The notes: generated from the letters alone by a model not told the origin. Numbered from the stretch's first letter, positions 28,553-38,260 are shown. The stretch: 64,000 nt of DNA from Roseiarcus sp963751165 (GCA_963751165.1 CAVVTP010000020.1:33069-97068), one strand, 5' to 3'. Made by a program: numbers and translations.

Positions 28553-29038
28553 CTATTTATTATTCAGATTGGTCGACGCTCCCGTTTCGTCGATGAAAAC
28601 GAGTTTCCTCGGGTCCAGATCGAGTTGCGCCCCAAACCACGCCTGGCGCTGCTTCAGGACGTCCGGGCGTTGCTGCTCCTCGGCGTGCGCGGTCTTTTTT
28701 TAAAAGTGATCTCGTGGCGGTCGAAGAAACGCCAGATCACGGATGAAGAGAAATGTTCGCCGCAATTGGCGTTCAACCGTCCCTGGATTTCCAGCAGCGT
28801 GATATCGGGCTGACGGCGAATGAGTCGAGCAGATAGTCGCCATGCGCTTCGATCCGGTGCGACCGCTGATCCCCGCCGTCGGCGCTGGAGAAATCTCGCC
28901 GGTGGAGTTGAAACGACAAACCCAGCGTACCGCGCTGGCTATACTCACCCCAAAACGTTTGGCCGCCGCATTGCGCGACATCCCGCCTTCCACCACAGCG
29001 TCCACAACACGTTTGCGAAGATCGTCCGAAAGCGCCAT
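28553..29038 (-). pseudogene. Truncated, frameshifted IS630-family transposase
   Basis: The start MALSDDLRKRVVDAVVEGG plus SRNAAAKRFGVS is the HTH N-terminus of IS630 transposases. Coding sense then changes frame several times. The last piece reads WRFFDRHEITFKKK, then LKQRQAWFGAQLDLDP and the first catalytic Asp in KLVFIDETGAS, before a stop at 28553. The second Asp and the Glu of the DDE triad are gone. At about 160 residues out of the usual ~330-350, this is a dead left half. It lies beside two intact insertion sequences. Confidence 0.8.
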
Positions 29039-29170
29039 CCTCGCCGCCTCCTTCGCGCGGCGAGCCTCAAGAATCATAGACCGACCTGATTAGGGAATTC
29101 CCTCCAAATCAATTCGCTGGGAGACCGCTCTAAGGGCCGAGGCGCTTCGCTAGATCGGCCTCGTTCCTAG

Positions 29171-30610
29171 CACTACTTTGGCAGATTTTTGAGCGGCTTG
29201 GCGGGATTGGGATTCTCGAATTGCGTTTTACGTGATTCATGGGTGGTCGGCTTGTGGAGGGCCGACCATGGACGCGACCTGGAAGTCCGATCTGGAAACG
29301 TGGCTGGCGCCGTTCGTAAGCGCCTTGCGGCACAAGGTGCGCGCGCGGATGTGCCCGGCCTACATTGCGGGTCTGATCGGCGCGGGAGATCGCAAGAGCG
29401 TCCAGCCTATGGCGGCGCGGGACGGCGAAGTCGGATACGACCAGCTTCATCATTTCATCACCGGCAGGGCGTGGGATACGGCGCCGCTTGAGAAGGTTCT
29501 GCTCGCCGAAGCCGACCGAATGGTCGGCGGCGCCGACGCGTGGCTGATCGTCGACGATACGGCGTTGCCGAAGAAGGGCGAGCATTCGGTCGGCGTCGCG
29601 CCGCAATATGCTTCCGCGCTGGGCAAGACGGCGAACTGTCAGTCGTTGGTCTCGCTGACGCTCGCATCGCGAGAGGTCCCGGTGACGGTGGGCCTGCGGC
29701 TGTTCCTGCCGGAAGAGTGGACGAGCGATCCCGAACGGATGGCGCAAGCGCGTGTGCCGGAGGAAAAACGGGCCGCACGAACCAAGCCGGAAATCGCGAT
29801 CGAAGAGATCGACCGCGTCATCGCCTCGGGCGCGCGATTTGGCTGCGTCCTCGCCGATTCCGGTTACGGGTCCAGCGGGTCCTTCCGCCAGGCGCTGAGC
29901 GAGCGCGGTCTCAAGTGGGCGGTGGGCCTGTCGAAACGCCAGAACGTCTATCCCGCCGACGTCGCCGTGACCTTCCCCGTCGCCAAGGCGGGAAGGCCGC
30001 GCAAATACAGCATTCCGGATCAACCGCCGATCTCCGCCGAAACCGCCTTGGCCGGGGAGACGTGGCGAAGGATCAACTGGCGACGCGGCACGAAAGGCCG
30101 TCTGACCTGCCTCTTTGCGGCCCGTCGCGTCCGCGTCGCTGACGGCCACAAGCACCGCATGGCCGATGATCGCATGCAATGCATGCCCGGCGACGAAGTC
30201 TGGCTCGTCGGCGAGCGCAGGTCGACGGGCGAGCAAAAATACTACGTGTCCAATCTTCCCGCCGACGTCAGCCTCAGGACCCTTGCCGCCACGATCAAAG
30301 CCAGATGGGTCTGCGAACAGGCGCATCAGCAGATGAAGGAGGAACTTGGCCTCGACCACTTCGAAGGCCGATCTTGGTTCGGGCTGCACCGACACGCTTT
30401 GATGACCATGATGGCCTATGCCTTCCTTCAGTCCCGCCGCCTCAAGGCCGCGGGTCGGAAAAAAAGAATTGGGGGACCGCCGCCGCAACCGAGCCTGCCA
30501 GCCATCAGGCAGGCCATTCTTGATCTCTTCGTGCGCCATCCGCCGAGCAAATGCCCACACTGCGCAAGGCCGCTCAGCCCGGTGAATCCGTCAAATCTGC
30601 CAAAGTAGTG
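29171..30610 (+). mobile_element. IS701-family insertion sequence, complete, flanked by CTAG
   Basis: The 1,440-bp element begins CACTACTTTGGCAGATTT at 29171 and ends with the perfect 18-bp inverse at 30593-30610. CTAG stands on both sides (29167-29170 and 30611-30614), matching the 4-bp YTAR target duplication known for IS701. It carries a single intact transposase. Intact ends and gene suggest a recent insertion. The target appears to be the terminus of the adjacent IS630 element. Confidence 0.85.
29268..30608 (+). CDS. IS701-family transposase
   Basis: 446 residues from ATG 29268, preceded by a GGAGG site; an in-frame GTG at 29232 is less likely. The N-terminus (WLAPFVSAL, YIAGLIGAGDRKSVQPMA) and the catalytic core are typical: first Asp in WLIVDDTALPKKG, second in VLADSGYGSSG, and the Glu region in QAHQQMKEELGLDHFEGRSW. 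The stop lies inside the right inverted repeat. It should be active. Confidence 0.9.
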   Translation: MDATWKSDLETWLAPFVSALRHKVRARMCPAYIAGLIGAGDRKSVQPMAARDGEVGYDQLHHFITGRAWDTAPLEKVLLAEADRMVGGADAWLIVDDTALPKKGEHSVGVAPQYASALGKTANCQSLVSLTLASREVPVTVGLRLFLPEEWTSDPERMAQARVPEEKRAARTKPEIAIEEIDRVIASGARFGCVLADSGYGSSGSFRQALSERGLKWAVGLSKRQNVYPADVAVTFPVAKAGRPRKYSIPDQPPISAETALAGETWRRINWRRGTKGRLTCLFAARRVRVADGHKHRMADDRMQCMPGDEVWLVGERRSTGEQKYYVSNLPADVSLRTLAATIKARWVCEQAHQQMKEELGLDHFEGRSWFGLHRHALMTMMAYAFLQSRRLKAAGRKKRIGGPPPQPSLPAIRQAILDLFVRHPPSKCPHCARPLSPVNPSNLPK

Positions 30611-31741
30611 CTAGTACCCGGAATCACGGGTCCGCGAAACATGGTCTGAGGCGCTTTTGGTGGACCTCGGACTTGGTCCAGACGAAGGGGCGAGCGGTTT
30701 GATTGTATCGTTCGATGAAGGCGTCGATGTGCGCGATGAGGTCTTTGACGCTAGCGAAGGACGCGCCGCTGAGCGACTGCCCGGTCAGGATTGAGAACCA
30801 GATTTCGATCTGACTGAGCCAGGAGGCGTGGGTCGGCGTGTAATGGAGATGAACGTTCTTGTGACGCTTGAGCCACATGTCGCGGGTGGGTTTGTGGGTG
30901 GAGAGATTGTCGAGGACGACGTGGATTTGGCGCTCCGGATAGGCGGCGACGACCCGGTTCATGAAATCGAGGAACTCGACCCGTCGGCGCCTCTTATAGT
31001 GGCGGCCGACGACTTCTCCGCTTTCGACATTCAACGCGGCGAACAGCGTGGTGGTCCCGTGACGTTTGTAGTCGTGCGACTGGCCGGTCATGGCGCGCCC
31101 GCTGGGCAGCTTGAGATAGCCTTGCGCCCGCTCAAGGGCCTGGATGGACGGTTTTTCGTCGACGGCGAGCACGACGGCGTTGTCGGGGGGAGCTATGTAG
31201 AGCCCGACGATCTCGGCCGCCTTGGCCGCGAATTCGGGATCGTTGCTGACGCACCAGGACTTGCGTCCCGAAAGATCGATCTTGTGCGCGCGCAGGAAGC
31301 GCCAGACATATTGAACGTGAACGTCGCCGAGCGCCTTGGCGATCAGCGGCCCGCTCCAGTTGGCATAGCCGTTCGGCGGCGCCGTATCGAGCACCGCCAA
31401 GATGCGCCGGCCGACCTCCTCGCCATATCTGGCTTCAGCTCCACGATTGCCGGTCTCGGAAAAGCCGGCCAGACGATCCTTCGCATAGCGCACCCGCCAC
31501 TTCGACGCCGTCCCGGTCGTGCACATGAGCGCCCGGCCAATCGCCCGCGTCGCCGCGCCGTCCGCCGCCATCAGGACGATGCGCGCCTTGAAGCGCCTGC
31601 GGTGCTCCGTCTTGGCCGAACGCGCCAAGCTCTCAAGCCCGGCCCGTTCCTCACTCGTCAATATGATCGGGGTCGCTTCACGAAGGCCGCTCATGCAACC
31701 TTGAAATCACGACTCAACGATCAACGATAGTGGGTACTAGG
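30611..31741 (-). mobile_element. IS630-family insertion sequence, left end interrupted by the IS701 element
   Basis: The right end reads GGGTACTAGG (31732-31741). The left end reads CTAGTACCC at 30611, and if the IS701 copy is removed the left end becomes CCTAGTACCC (starting 29166), an exact 10-bp inverse of the right end. IS630 elements insert at TA, and TA is present inside both ends (30615-30616 and 31735-31736). True element boundaries may lie at those TA dinucleotides, in which case CCTAG is flanking sequence. One transposase fills the element. Confidence 0.7.
30624..31694 (-). CDS. IS630-family transposase
   Basis: 356 residues, full length. The N-terminus has a helix-turn-helix (RAIGRALMCTTGTASKWRVRY). 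The DDE core is complete: first Asp in VLAVDEKPSIQALER, second in HVVLDNLSTHK, and Glu in LSQIEIWFSIL. It is intact, unlike the unrelated IS630 remnant at 28.6 kb. The gene fills the element, with short ends on each side. Confidence 0.92.
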   Translation of the reverse strand: MSGLREATPIILTSEERAGLESLARSAKTEHRRRFKARIVLMAADGAATRAIGRALMCTTGTASKWRVRYAKDRLAGFSETGNRGAEARYGEEVGRRILAVLDTAPPNGYANWSGPLIAKALGDVHVQYVWRFLRAHKIDLSGRKSWCVSNDPEFAAKAAEIVGLYIAPPDNAVVLAVDEKPSIQALERAQGYLKLPSGRAMTGQSHDYKRHGTTTLFAALNVESGEVVGRHYKRRRRVEFLDFMNRVVAAYPERQIHVVLDNLSTHKPTRDMWLKRHKNVHLHYTPTHASWLSQIEIWFSILTGQSLSGASFASVKDLIAHIDAFIERYNQTARPFVWTKSEVHQKRLRPCFADP

Positions 31742-31863
31742 ATAACCACGCCCCCAGGCGCCAGCGCCAGATCGCAGTCGGCCAGCACCCCGCAGCGTTG
31801 ACCACCGAGAAGGCCGACCACCAGCGTCTCAACCCCCCGGCACGGGTTTGGCAGGCGACCCAG

Positions 31864-32112
31864 CTACATCTCTTGACGACGTTGCTTTGCGGAAGGGATC
31901 GCGTCAGGTTCGCGGCCCGTTCGTTCAGGATCTCGCGCTGCGGCGCCGTCTCCTCCTCCGGGCTCGCGCAGCATCGCCAACAGATCGAGGAATTCGGTCA
32001 GGGACTCCAGCTCGGCAGCAGCGTCGCGACGGGAGTCTCCGGTCAGTTTGGGCAAACGTCCCCTGAGCTCGGTGATTTGATCCTCGAACTCCGCAAGAAG
32101 CGAAGTGCTCAT
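31864..32112 (-). CDS. Small hypothetical protein with strong ribosome site
   Basis: 82 residues from ATG 32112. GGAGGTAAC stands directly upstream, an almost perfect ribosome-binding site, which is the main reason to believe this short gene. The sequence STSLLAEFEDQITELRGRLP followed by AAAELESLTEFLDLLAMLRE suggests two amphipathic helices or a small coiled coil. The C-terminal ~25 residues are low-complexity and charged. No family is recognised. Confidence 0.5.
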   Translation of the reverse strand: MSTSLLAEFEDQITELRGRLPKLTGDSRRDAAAELESLTEFLDLLAMLREPGGGDGAAARDPERTGREPDAIPSAKQRRQEM

Positions 32113-32653
32113 CGTTACCTCCAAAGTCGCCCAGCGGGCGATCTATGGGGAACCGTAAGGTCCAGCCCGGCACAGCGGCTGTGACGCTCCTCACAGTTCG
32201 AGCCGGTTTGGCGGAGCGCTCTCGCGCTTGTGACCGGTTGAAGAACTCATCGCTGCGGATCTGATTGAGCGGCGCGCGCCATCAGCGATCGCGCGGGGAG
32301 AGCAGCCGCAATACGAGTGCCGCGTGTCGGCTCGATTCGGGTTGCCAACGGCGTAAACCAAGGTTAGGGGAACTCGAGCAGGAGTGAACGTTAGTTCTGT
32401 GGCTAAGGAAGAAAAGGGCGACAAAGTGTTGTCTTCGGCGTGTTCTTGAAGTTAAAGCGGCAATCCCGTGTCATATTTTGCTTAAGTTCCTTATCTGGCC
32501 CAGAATGGTGCGTGTCAACATTACGTGATATCCACAATATCAATCAAAAAAGGCTTCCGTTACCTTCGGGCCGGGATGGGTCGTCGAAGCCGTTCGTGTC
32601 GAGTTGTATTGAACCCGCGCCCACTCCAGGCGCTCCTTCCAGGGGAGTTCAAG
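32113..32653. other. Intergenic control region between two divergent genes
   Basis: About 540 bp. The part from 32440 to 32560 is clearly more AT-rich than its surroundings (for example CATATTTTGCTTAAG and ATATCAATCAAAAAAGG), so it is the likely promoter zone for the downstream PEP-CTERM gene. AGGGGAGTTC at 32641-32650 is that gene's ribosome site. I see no ORF or RNA I would call. Confidence 0.5.
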
Positions 32654-33397
32654 ATGAGCAAACCAAGAGAAGCGGAGTCACGCACGAACTGGAATGTCGC
32701 CAAGCCAGTCGCCGGCGGCGGCGCCATGCTGGCCTTACTGGTCGCAGCCGCGCCATCTTCCGCCTCCGTGATCTACATCGGCGCCTCGACGAACGGAACC
32801 ACCATCGTCAATAAGGCGCATGGATCGACGCCGGACGCTGTCCCTGTCACCTGGAGCAGTATCTATGACGGACTCGGCGTGATCATAGGTGCACAGGACG
32901 TTCAACCTTCGCTACCGCGACTCGCCAGCATCGACCTCGACGGGGTGGCCACGACGAGCAGCGGGACAGTGTACCTCTTTGTGTCTGAGACCGGATTGAC
33001 GCCGGATCCGTCGGTGATGTCTCTGGACAGCTTCTTGGCGAGCAATTCGATCCCGGCCGGCTGGAGCGTGACGGAAACGACCTGGGAGGACAATTCGGAC
33101 GCGAGATACGGCATGGGCACGCTGCTGGCCACGGACACTTTCGGCCCAGGGGGTCCCTATGCGCCCCCGACCTATGTTTCGCTCCCGGCGTCGATTTCGC
33201 CGTATTCGCTGACCGAGGAATACGAGATCAACTGGACAGGCGTCGGAGTCATCGCGACGTCGGAAAAAATTATCGGCTCCGCCAGCCCCATCCCGGAAGC
33301 CTCGACGTGGGCGATGATGGTGGCCGGCATGACGGCGCTCGGCTTTGCAGGATTTAGGAAAACCAGAAAAAATCGTCTCGCGCCGACGCTCGACTAG
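32654..33397 (+). CDS. PEPxxWA-CTERM sorted exported protein
   Basis: 247 residues from ATG 32654 with AGGGGAG upstream; the longer open frame above has no support. Residues 18-42 form a signal peptide (GGGAMLALLVAAAPSSAS). The middle ~170 residues are beta-rich and threonine/serine-rich with no known domain. The tail is IPEASTWAMMVAG, a hydrophobic helix and RKTRKNR: the PEPxxWA variant of the PEP-CTERM exosortase anchor. It ends just before a clear terminator. Unlike the first PEP-CTERM protein it has no repeats. Confidence 0.85.
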   Translation: MSKPREAESRTNWNVAKPVAGGGAMLALLVAAAPSSASVIYIGASTNGTTIVNKAHGSTPDAVPVTWSSIYDGLGVIIGAQDVQPSLPRLASIDLDGVATTSSGTVYLFVSETGLTPDPSVMSLDSFLASNSIPAGWSVTETTWEDNSDARYGMGTLLATDTFGPGGPYAPPTYVSLPASISPYSLTEEYEINWTGVGVIATSEKIIGSASPIPEASTWAMMVAGMTALGFAGFRKTRKNRLAPTLD

Positions 33398-33418
33398 TCG
33401 ACCTCCTAGCCGATCCGG

Positions 33419-33444
33419 AAAGGCCGCCAACGGGCGGCCTTTCT
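33419..33444 (+). terminator. Intrinsic terminator after the PEP-CTERM gene
   Basis: A perfect 10-bp stem, AAAGGCCGCC / GGGCGGCCTTT, closes a short AAC loop and ends in a T-rich run. It sits 22 bp after the stop at 33397. The flanking A and T runs could let it work in both directions, also ending the carboxylase transcript from the other strand. Confidence 0.85.
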
Positions 33445-33467
33445 TCGTTTCAACTGTTTCGGGTGGC

Positions 33468-36400
33468 TCACCACGTATCCACGAACGCGCGCTTGCGCCG
33501 CTCTCTTGGCTGCGCCGCCGGACAGGAATCGAGGCCGCGGATGATCCAGCGCCGCGTCTCTGCCGGATCGATCACCTGATCGATCTCGAGCACGGAGGCG
33601 ATGTTGGTCGCCTTGCCGATCTCGTAGGACTTGGCCACCATCGACCGGAACAGCTTGTCGCGCTCGATCGGGTCCTCGATCGCCGTGAGCTCTTTGCGGA
33701 AGCCGAGCCGCACGGCGCCTTCGAGACCCATGCCCCCGAACTCGCCGGTCGGCCAGGATATCGTGAAGCACTGCGCATGGAATCCGCCGCCGGCCATCGC
33801 CTGGGCGCCGAGTCCGTAGCCCTTGCGCAGCACGATGGTGAAATAGGGAATGTCGAGGTTCGCCGCCGTCACGAACATGCGGCAGACATGGCGGACGAGC
33901 CCGGTCTTCTCCGCTTCGGGCCCGACCATGAAGCCCGGCGTGTCGCAGAGCGAGACGACGGGCAAGTCGAAGGCGTCGCAGAGCTGCATGAACCGCGCGG
34001 CCTTGTCGGCGGCGTCGGAATCGATCGCGCCTCCCAGGTGCTTCGGATTGCTGGCGATCAGGCCGAACGCCCGGCCCTCGATGCGGATGAAGGCCGTGAC
34101 TATTCCGAGGCCGAAGGCCGCACGCAATTCGAGCACGGAGTTTTGGTCCGCCAGAGTCTCGATCACATTGCGGATGTCGTAGACGCGCAGCCGATTCTCC
34201 GGGACGGCGCGGCGCAGCAGCCGCTGGTCGCGGGCGCTCCAGTTCGCAATTCGTCCCTGGAAATAGGCGAGGTATTTCTTCGCCGCGGCGCAGGCTTCGG
34301 CTTCGTCCTCGACCAGGACGTCGATGACCCCGTTCGGCGCCTGCACGCTCACCGGTCCGACCTCCTCGGGGCGGTAGACGCCGAGGCCGCCGCCCTCGAT
34401 CATCGCCGGGCCGCCCATGCCGACGCTCGCGTCCTTCGTCGCGATCACGACGTCGCAGCAGCCGAGCAGCGCCGCGTTGCCGGCGAAGCATCGGCCCGAG
34501 ACGATGCCGACGAGCGGCGCGACGGCGCTCAGCCTCGCGAATTGCGCGAAGGTCGGGACATCGAGCCCGGTGACGCCGATCCCCTCCGTGTCGCCGGGCC
34601 GGCCGCCGCCGCCTTCGGCGAACAGGATGACGGGCAGGCGCTGCCGTTCGGCGAGGGCGAAGAGGCGATCCTGCTTCTTGTGGTTGCGCTGCCCCTGTGT
34701 GCCCGCGAGCACCGTATAATCGTAGGCGACGACCATGCAGCGGGCGCGATCCGCCTCGAACAGGTCGCCGTTGACCGTCGCCAGGCCGGCGACGACGCCG
34801 TCGCCCGGCGTATTGCGGATGAGGTCGTCCTTCGTCCGGCGCGCCGCCTGCGCGGCGACGGCGAGCGAGCCGTATTCGACGAAGCTGCCCTCGTCGACCA
34901 GCGCGGCGATGTTCTCGCGCGCGGTGCGATGGCCGGTTTTCCGGCGCTTAGCGACAGCTTCGGGTCGGTTCTCGTCGAGGCCAAAAGCCTGCCGGGCCAG
35001 CATGTCGGCGAGATCCTGGCGCACGGCGCCGAGGTCGACCGCCTCGGGTTCCGCCTCAGTCTCGGCGCCGGTGTCGGCCGGCTCGACGAACAGGATCGGA
35101 TCGTCCTTGGCGAGCGCATCCCCCTTGCGCCCGCGCAATTCGCGCACGATCCCGCCGCAGGGCGCGGTCACCAGATGCTCCATCTTCATCGCCTCGAGGA
35201 CGGCGATCTGCTGGCCGATCCGCACGGCGTCGCCTTCCGCCACCTCGACCGAGACGAGGGCGCCGGAAATCGGCGCGCAGATCGCGACCGCGCCTTCCGG
35301 CCCCTCGTGCGCGATCGCCCCGTCGCCGGGCGCGTCTTCGGCCTGCGCATCGAAATAGAGTCGGCGATGGTCCTGCGAAGCCGCTTTGAGAAGCTCCGGC
35401 AGGCGGCGTTCGACGAAGCGCGTGTCGATGCGGCCCGCGACGAAATCGGGATGGGTCAGGAGGGCCTGCAGGAAGGAAAGGTTCGTTTCGACGCCGGCGA
35501 TGCGGAACTCGCCGAGCGCCCGGGCGGCTTTCGCCGCCGCGGCCGGGAAATCTGGCGAATGCGAATGGACGATCACCTTGGCGATGAGGGAATCGAAGGC
35601 CGCGATCGTGCGATAGCCGGAATAGCCAAACGTATCGACGCGGACCCCGGGACCCGAGGGAATGTCGAAGGCGGCGATGCGGCCGCCGCTCGGGGCGGCC
35701 TCGCCCCAAAGCGTCATGGCTTCGAGATTGATCCGCGCCTCGATCGCATAGCCGCGCGGCGTGCGCGCTTCGTCGAGGCCGATTTCCGTGAGCCTCTCGC
35801 CGGCGGCGACGCGAATCTGGGCCTGCACGAGATCGACGCCAAGAACCTCCTCGGTGACGGGGTGCTCGACCTGCAGGCGCGGGTTCATCTCGATGAAGGC
35901 GAAAAAGGCGTCGTCGCTGTCGTCCGAGGCGTCGAGCAGGAACTCGAACGTGCCGAGACTGTCGGCGCCCGCGGCGGAGGCGAGCCGCATGGCCGCGCCG
36001 ACAATGCGGTCGCGCAAGCTCGGCGACAGCCAAGGGCTCGGCGCGATCTCGACGAGCTTCTGGTTGCGGCGCTGGATCGTGCATTCCCGCTCGCCGAAAT
36101 GCATGAGGCCGCCATGGCGGTCGCCGAGAATCTGGATCTCGATATGGCGGGCTTTGTCGATCAGGCGCTCGGCGTAGAGCGCCCCGCAGCCGAAGGCGCT
36201 TTCCGCCTCGGACCGGCAACGGGCGAAGGCGTCGGCGATTTCCTCTGGGCGGCGCACGGCGCGCATGCCGCGGCCGCCGCCGCCGGCGACCGCCTTCAGC
36301 ATGATCGGCGCGCCGAGTCTTTCGAAGAACGCCCGCGCTTCGTCCGGGCTGCGCACGGGGCGCCTTCGATGATCGGCGCGCCGCTCCGCGCGGCGATCTC

Positions 36401-36769
36401 GCGCGCAAGAATCTTGTCGCCGAAGAGGTCGAGCGTCTCGGGCGAAGGCCCGACGAAGGTCATGCCCGACGCCGCGACTGCGCGGGCGAAGGCGGCGTTT
36501 TCGGCAAGAAAGCCGTAGCCGGGATGAATAGCGTCGCAGCCCGTCTCCTTCGCCAGCGCGATCATTCGCTCGCCGTCGAGATAGGCTTTTGCGCCGGCGC
36601 GCCCCAACGCATGCGCTTCGTCGGCCTTGCGCAGGTGCAGCGAGAAAGCATCGTCCTCCGAATAGACCGCCACGCTGGCGATCCCGAGATCGGCGGCCGC
36701 GCGAGCGATGCGGATGGCGATCTCGCCGCGATTGGCGATGAGAAGTTTTCGGAAGGGCGCGCGGGGCAT
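33468..36769 (-). pseudogene. Fused acyl-CoA carboxylase (BC-BCCP-CT), one frameshift near the N-terminus
   Basis: Start ATG 36769 gives KLLIANRGEIAIRI, the biotin carboxylase start, up to GAPIIEGA. A one-base deletion in the G run 36357-36360 then shifts frame; restoring a fifth G gives EGAPVRSPDEARAFF and an unbroken ~1,100-residue protein. Further features are the ATP-grasp loop AGGGGRGMRAV, FIEMNPRLQVEHPVTE, the biotin site VLEAMKMEHL, then a full carboxyltransferase (GDGVVAGLATVNG, SVGMGGPAMIEGGG, DTPGFMVG). It makes a carboxylated acyl-CoA (acetyl-, propionyl- or similar) with biotin and bicarbonate. The single homopolymer break is probably a sequence error. Confidence 0.85.
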
Positions 36770-36847
36770 CGGGATTTTGTTCTCGGATTTTGCTTCGGGA
36801 ATTTTGCACCCGAAGGGCGCGCGCCGTCCAACCCTTGCGCGCGCCGC

Positions 36848-36961
36848 CCCGTCATTGCGAGGCAGCGACGAAGCTATCCGGGGGCAAGGCAGCCGCGGCA
36901 AACCGGCGCAAGGACATAAAGTCTTCGCTGCGCCCGCAATGACGGCGCCTCCGTCATTGGG
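36848..36961. repeat. Intergenic inverted repeat of the CGTCATTGCG type
   Basis: CCGTCATTGCG at about 36849-36859 faces its inverse CGCAATGACGG at 36935-36945, and a further CCGTCATTGGG follows at 36951. Such paired CGTCATTGCG units are common dispersed palindromic repeats between genes in proteobacteria. It lies in the 370-bp gap between the carboxylase and the small conserved gene. Confidence 0.6.
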
Positions 36962-37024
36962 ACCGAATTCAAACGAATCAAACGAATGCGGTTCTGGTGC
37001 GCCCGCGTGCGCGTGCTTGTTCGT

Positions 37025-37065
37025 GTCCTTCGTGGTTAATATTCGTGTTATCTCTCACGAAGGAC
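37025..37065. repeat. Inverted repeat/hairpin (GTCCTTCGTG ... CACGAAGGAC)
   Basis: A perfect 10-bp inverted repeat with a 21-nt AT-rich loop (GTTAATATTCGTGTTATC). It resembles short dispersed intergenic repeats rather than a terminator because no T run follows. It sits 78 bp beyond the stop of the neighbouring minus-strand gene. Confidence 0.5.
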
Positions 37066-37142
37066 AGGAAGAAACATCTTCCAGGTCGACGACGGGGCGA
37101 CGCATTCGACGGGCGAAGAGATCCGCCGCGCAGGCGGCGCGC

Positions 37143-37451
37143 TTATCCTGAACAGTCGTTTTCGTGCTCGAGCCGCTCGAAATCGTCGAGCACCGCGGCG
37201 ATCAGCTTCTGCTTTCGAGGGTCTTGGTCAGTCAAGGAGACGGCGAAGAGCTTGAGAAGATAGCGCGCCTTCTCGGCGGCTTCGCCCCAATTTCTGGCCG
37301 GCGCCGAAAGCAGGTGAGTTTCCAATTCCTCCTGCCGAAGACGCAGGGCCTTCTCGTTGGCTTCGACCTCCGCCAACAGCCGGCGCACGTTGGTGGCCTT
37401 CTGCGCCGCCATGCCGCGACGCTGATCCAGATCGATTGTCTTCTCGGTCAT
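37143..37451 (-). CDS. Small conserved helical protein
   Basis: 102 residues starting MTEKTIDLDQRRGMAAQKAT. Heptad-like helix follows (RRLLAEVEANEKALRLRQEELE), then a conserved-looking ARNWGEAAEKARYLLKLFA and KLIAAVLDDFERL. Cytoplasmic, probably a coiled-coil protein. I associate this pattern with hypothetical proteins of Rhizobiales, but I know no function. It is a single gene flanked by repeats and the pseudogene at 37.5 kb. Confidence 0.7.
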   Translation of the reverse strand: MTEKTIDLDQRRGMAAQKATNVRRLLAEVEANEKALRLRQEELETHLLSAPARNWGEAAEKARYLLKLFAVSLTDQDPRKQKLIAAVLDDFERLEHENDCSG

Positions 37452-37491
37452 GCTTCCGCACTCCTGGACTTGACTTAGGCCGCCTCGGCGG

Positions 37492-38260
37492 GACGAGGGG
37501 AAATCGGGGAAAGACCTTTTCTCGGAGCTTTATCGCGAACTCACGGAAGCCTTGGTCGTTGTATCGACGACCGAGGCCCTCGCCGATGTCATTGGCGTCC
37601 CCGCACGCGGGTCTTCAGGACGGTTGGAGTTTCGCAGCTGCGAAGCGAGCGCGCGCTCATCGGGTTGCTTGAGCGTGCGCACCTTGTGTGCGCGGACCTT
37701 GGTGGCGATCCGCTTGCCAACCGATACTTTGAGCTCGTCGACGCATTCCTGATGAAGTTCAGTCTCCGATACGACCTCCGTCGACCTTTCACGCTCCATC
37801 CTACCCTTCCCGGCATCTTCGCGCGAATGTTTACCGAGCTAAAGACTGTTACAAGGACCGATGTGCATTTGAATCAGCTCATGGTTTGAATTTGAGGACG
37901 CAATTCGAGACCTGCGAGGGGACACGTCGCCAACCGCATTAAGACTTGCATCTCAAAGCAAATGAATCTTCTTGAGGGCCTTGGAAGCCTTAACCCAACG
38001 ATCACGGCGAATACCCTTGGACAGGTCTGCGACCAGTTGAGCGTGCTCCTGCGCCGAATGGCCGCATCACAAAGTCCGCAATGCGATCAAAGATCTTTAC
38101 AAGTTCGTACCGGACTAACCGGGAATTCGCCACGGCGGCACCTGCCAGCGCCCGTCGGGGAATTGATATGCGCGACATGGTCGCGATTTCGGTTCTGCTA
38201 GCCGGCTTCACACCGTACCTTTCGCACCAAGTTGATTACAACATTGTTTACGCGGGTTGA
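37492..38260 (+). pseudogene. Decayed gene of unknown family
   Basis: Coding pieces lie in successive frames. These are DLFSELYRELTEALVVVSTTEALADVIGVP, then ALIGLLERAHLVCADLGGDPLANRYFELVDAF to VTRTDVHLNQLMV, then EFEDAIRDLRGDTSPTALRL, then TITANTLGQVCDQL, and finally a weak tail with ARRGIDMRDMVAISVLLAGF. At least four frame changes and a stop separate them, and the last part shows substitutions too. Together they would form a ~250-residue helical protein. The tail resembles C-terminal domains of some abortive-infection-like proteins, which is a weak impression only. Confidence 0.5.

Noticed and set aside
33345..36518. A 1,057-codon plus-strand open frame opposite the carboxylase
   Set aside because: It is the antisense of a well-recognised BC-BCCP-CT protein in high-GC DNA, where long antisense frames arise from codon bias. 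Its translation is Arg/Ala/Glu-rich with no domain.
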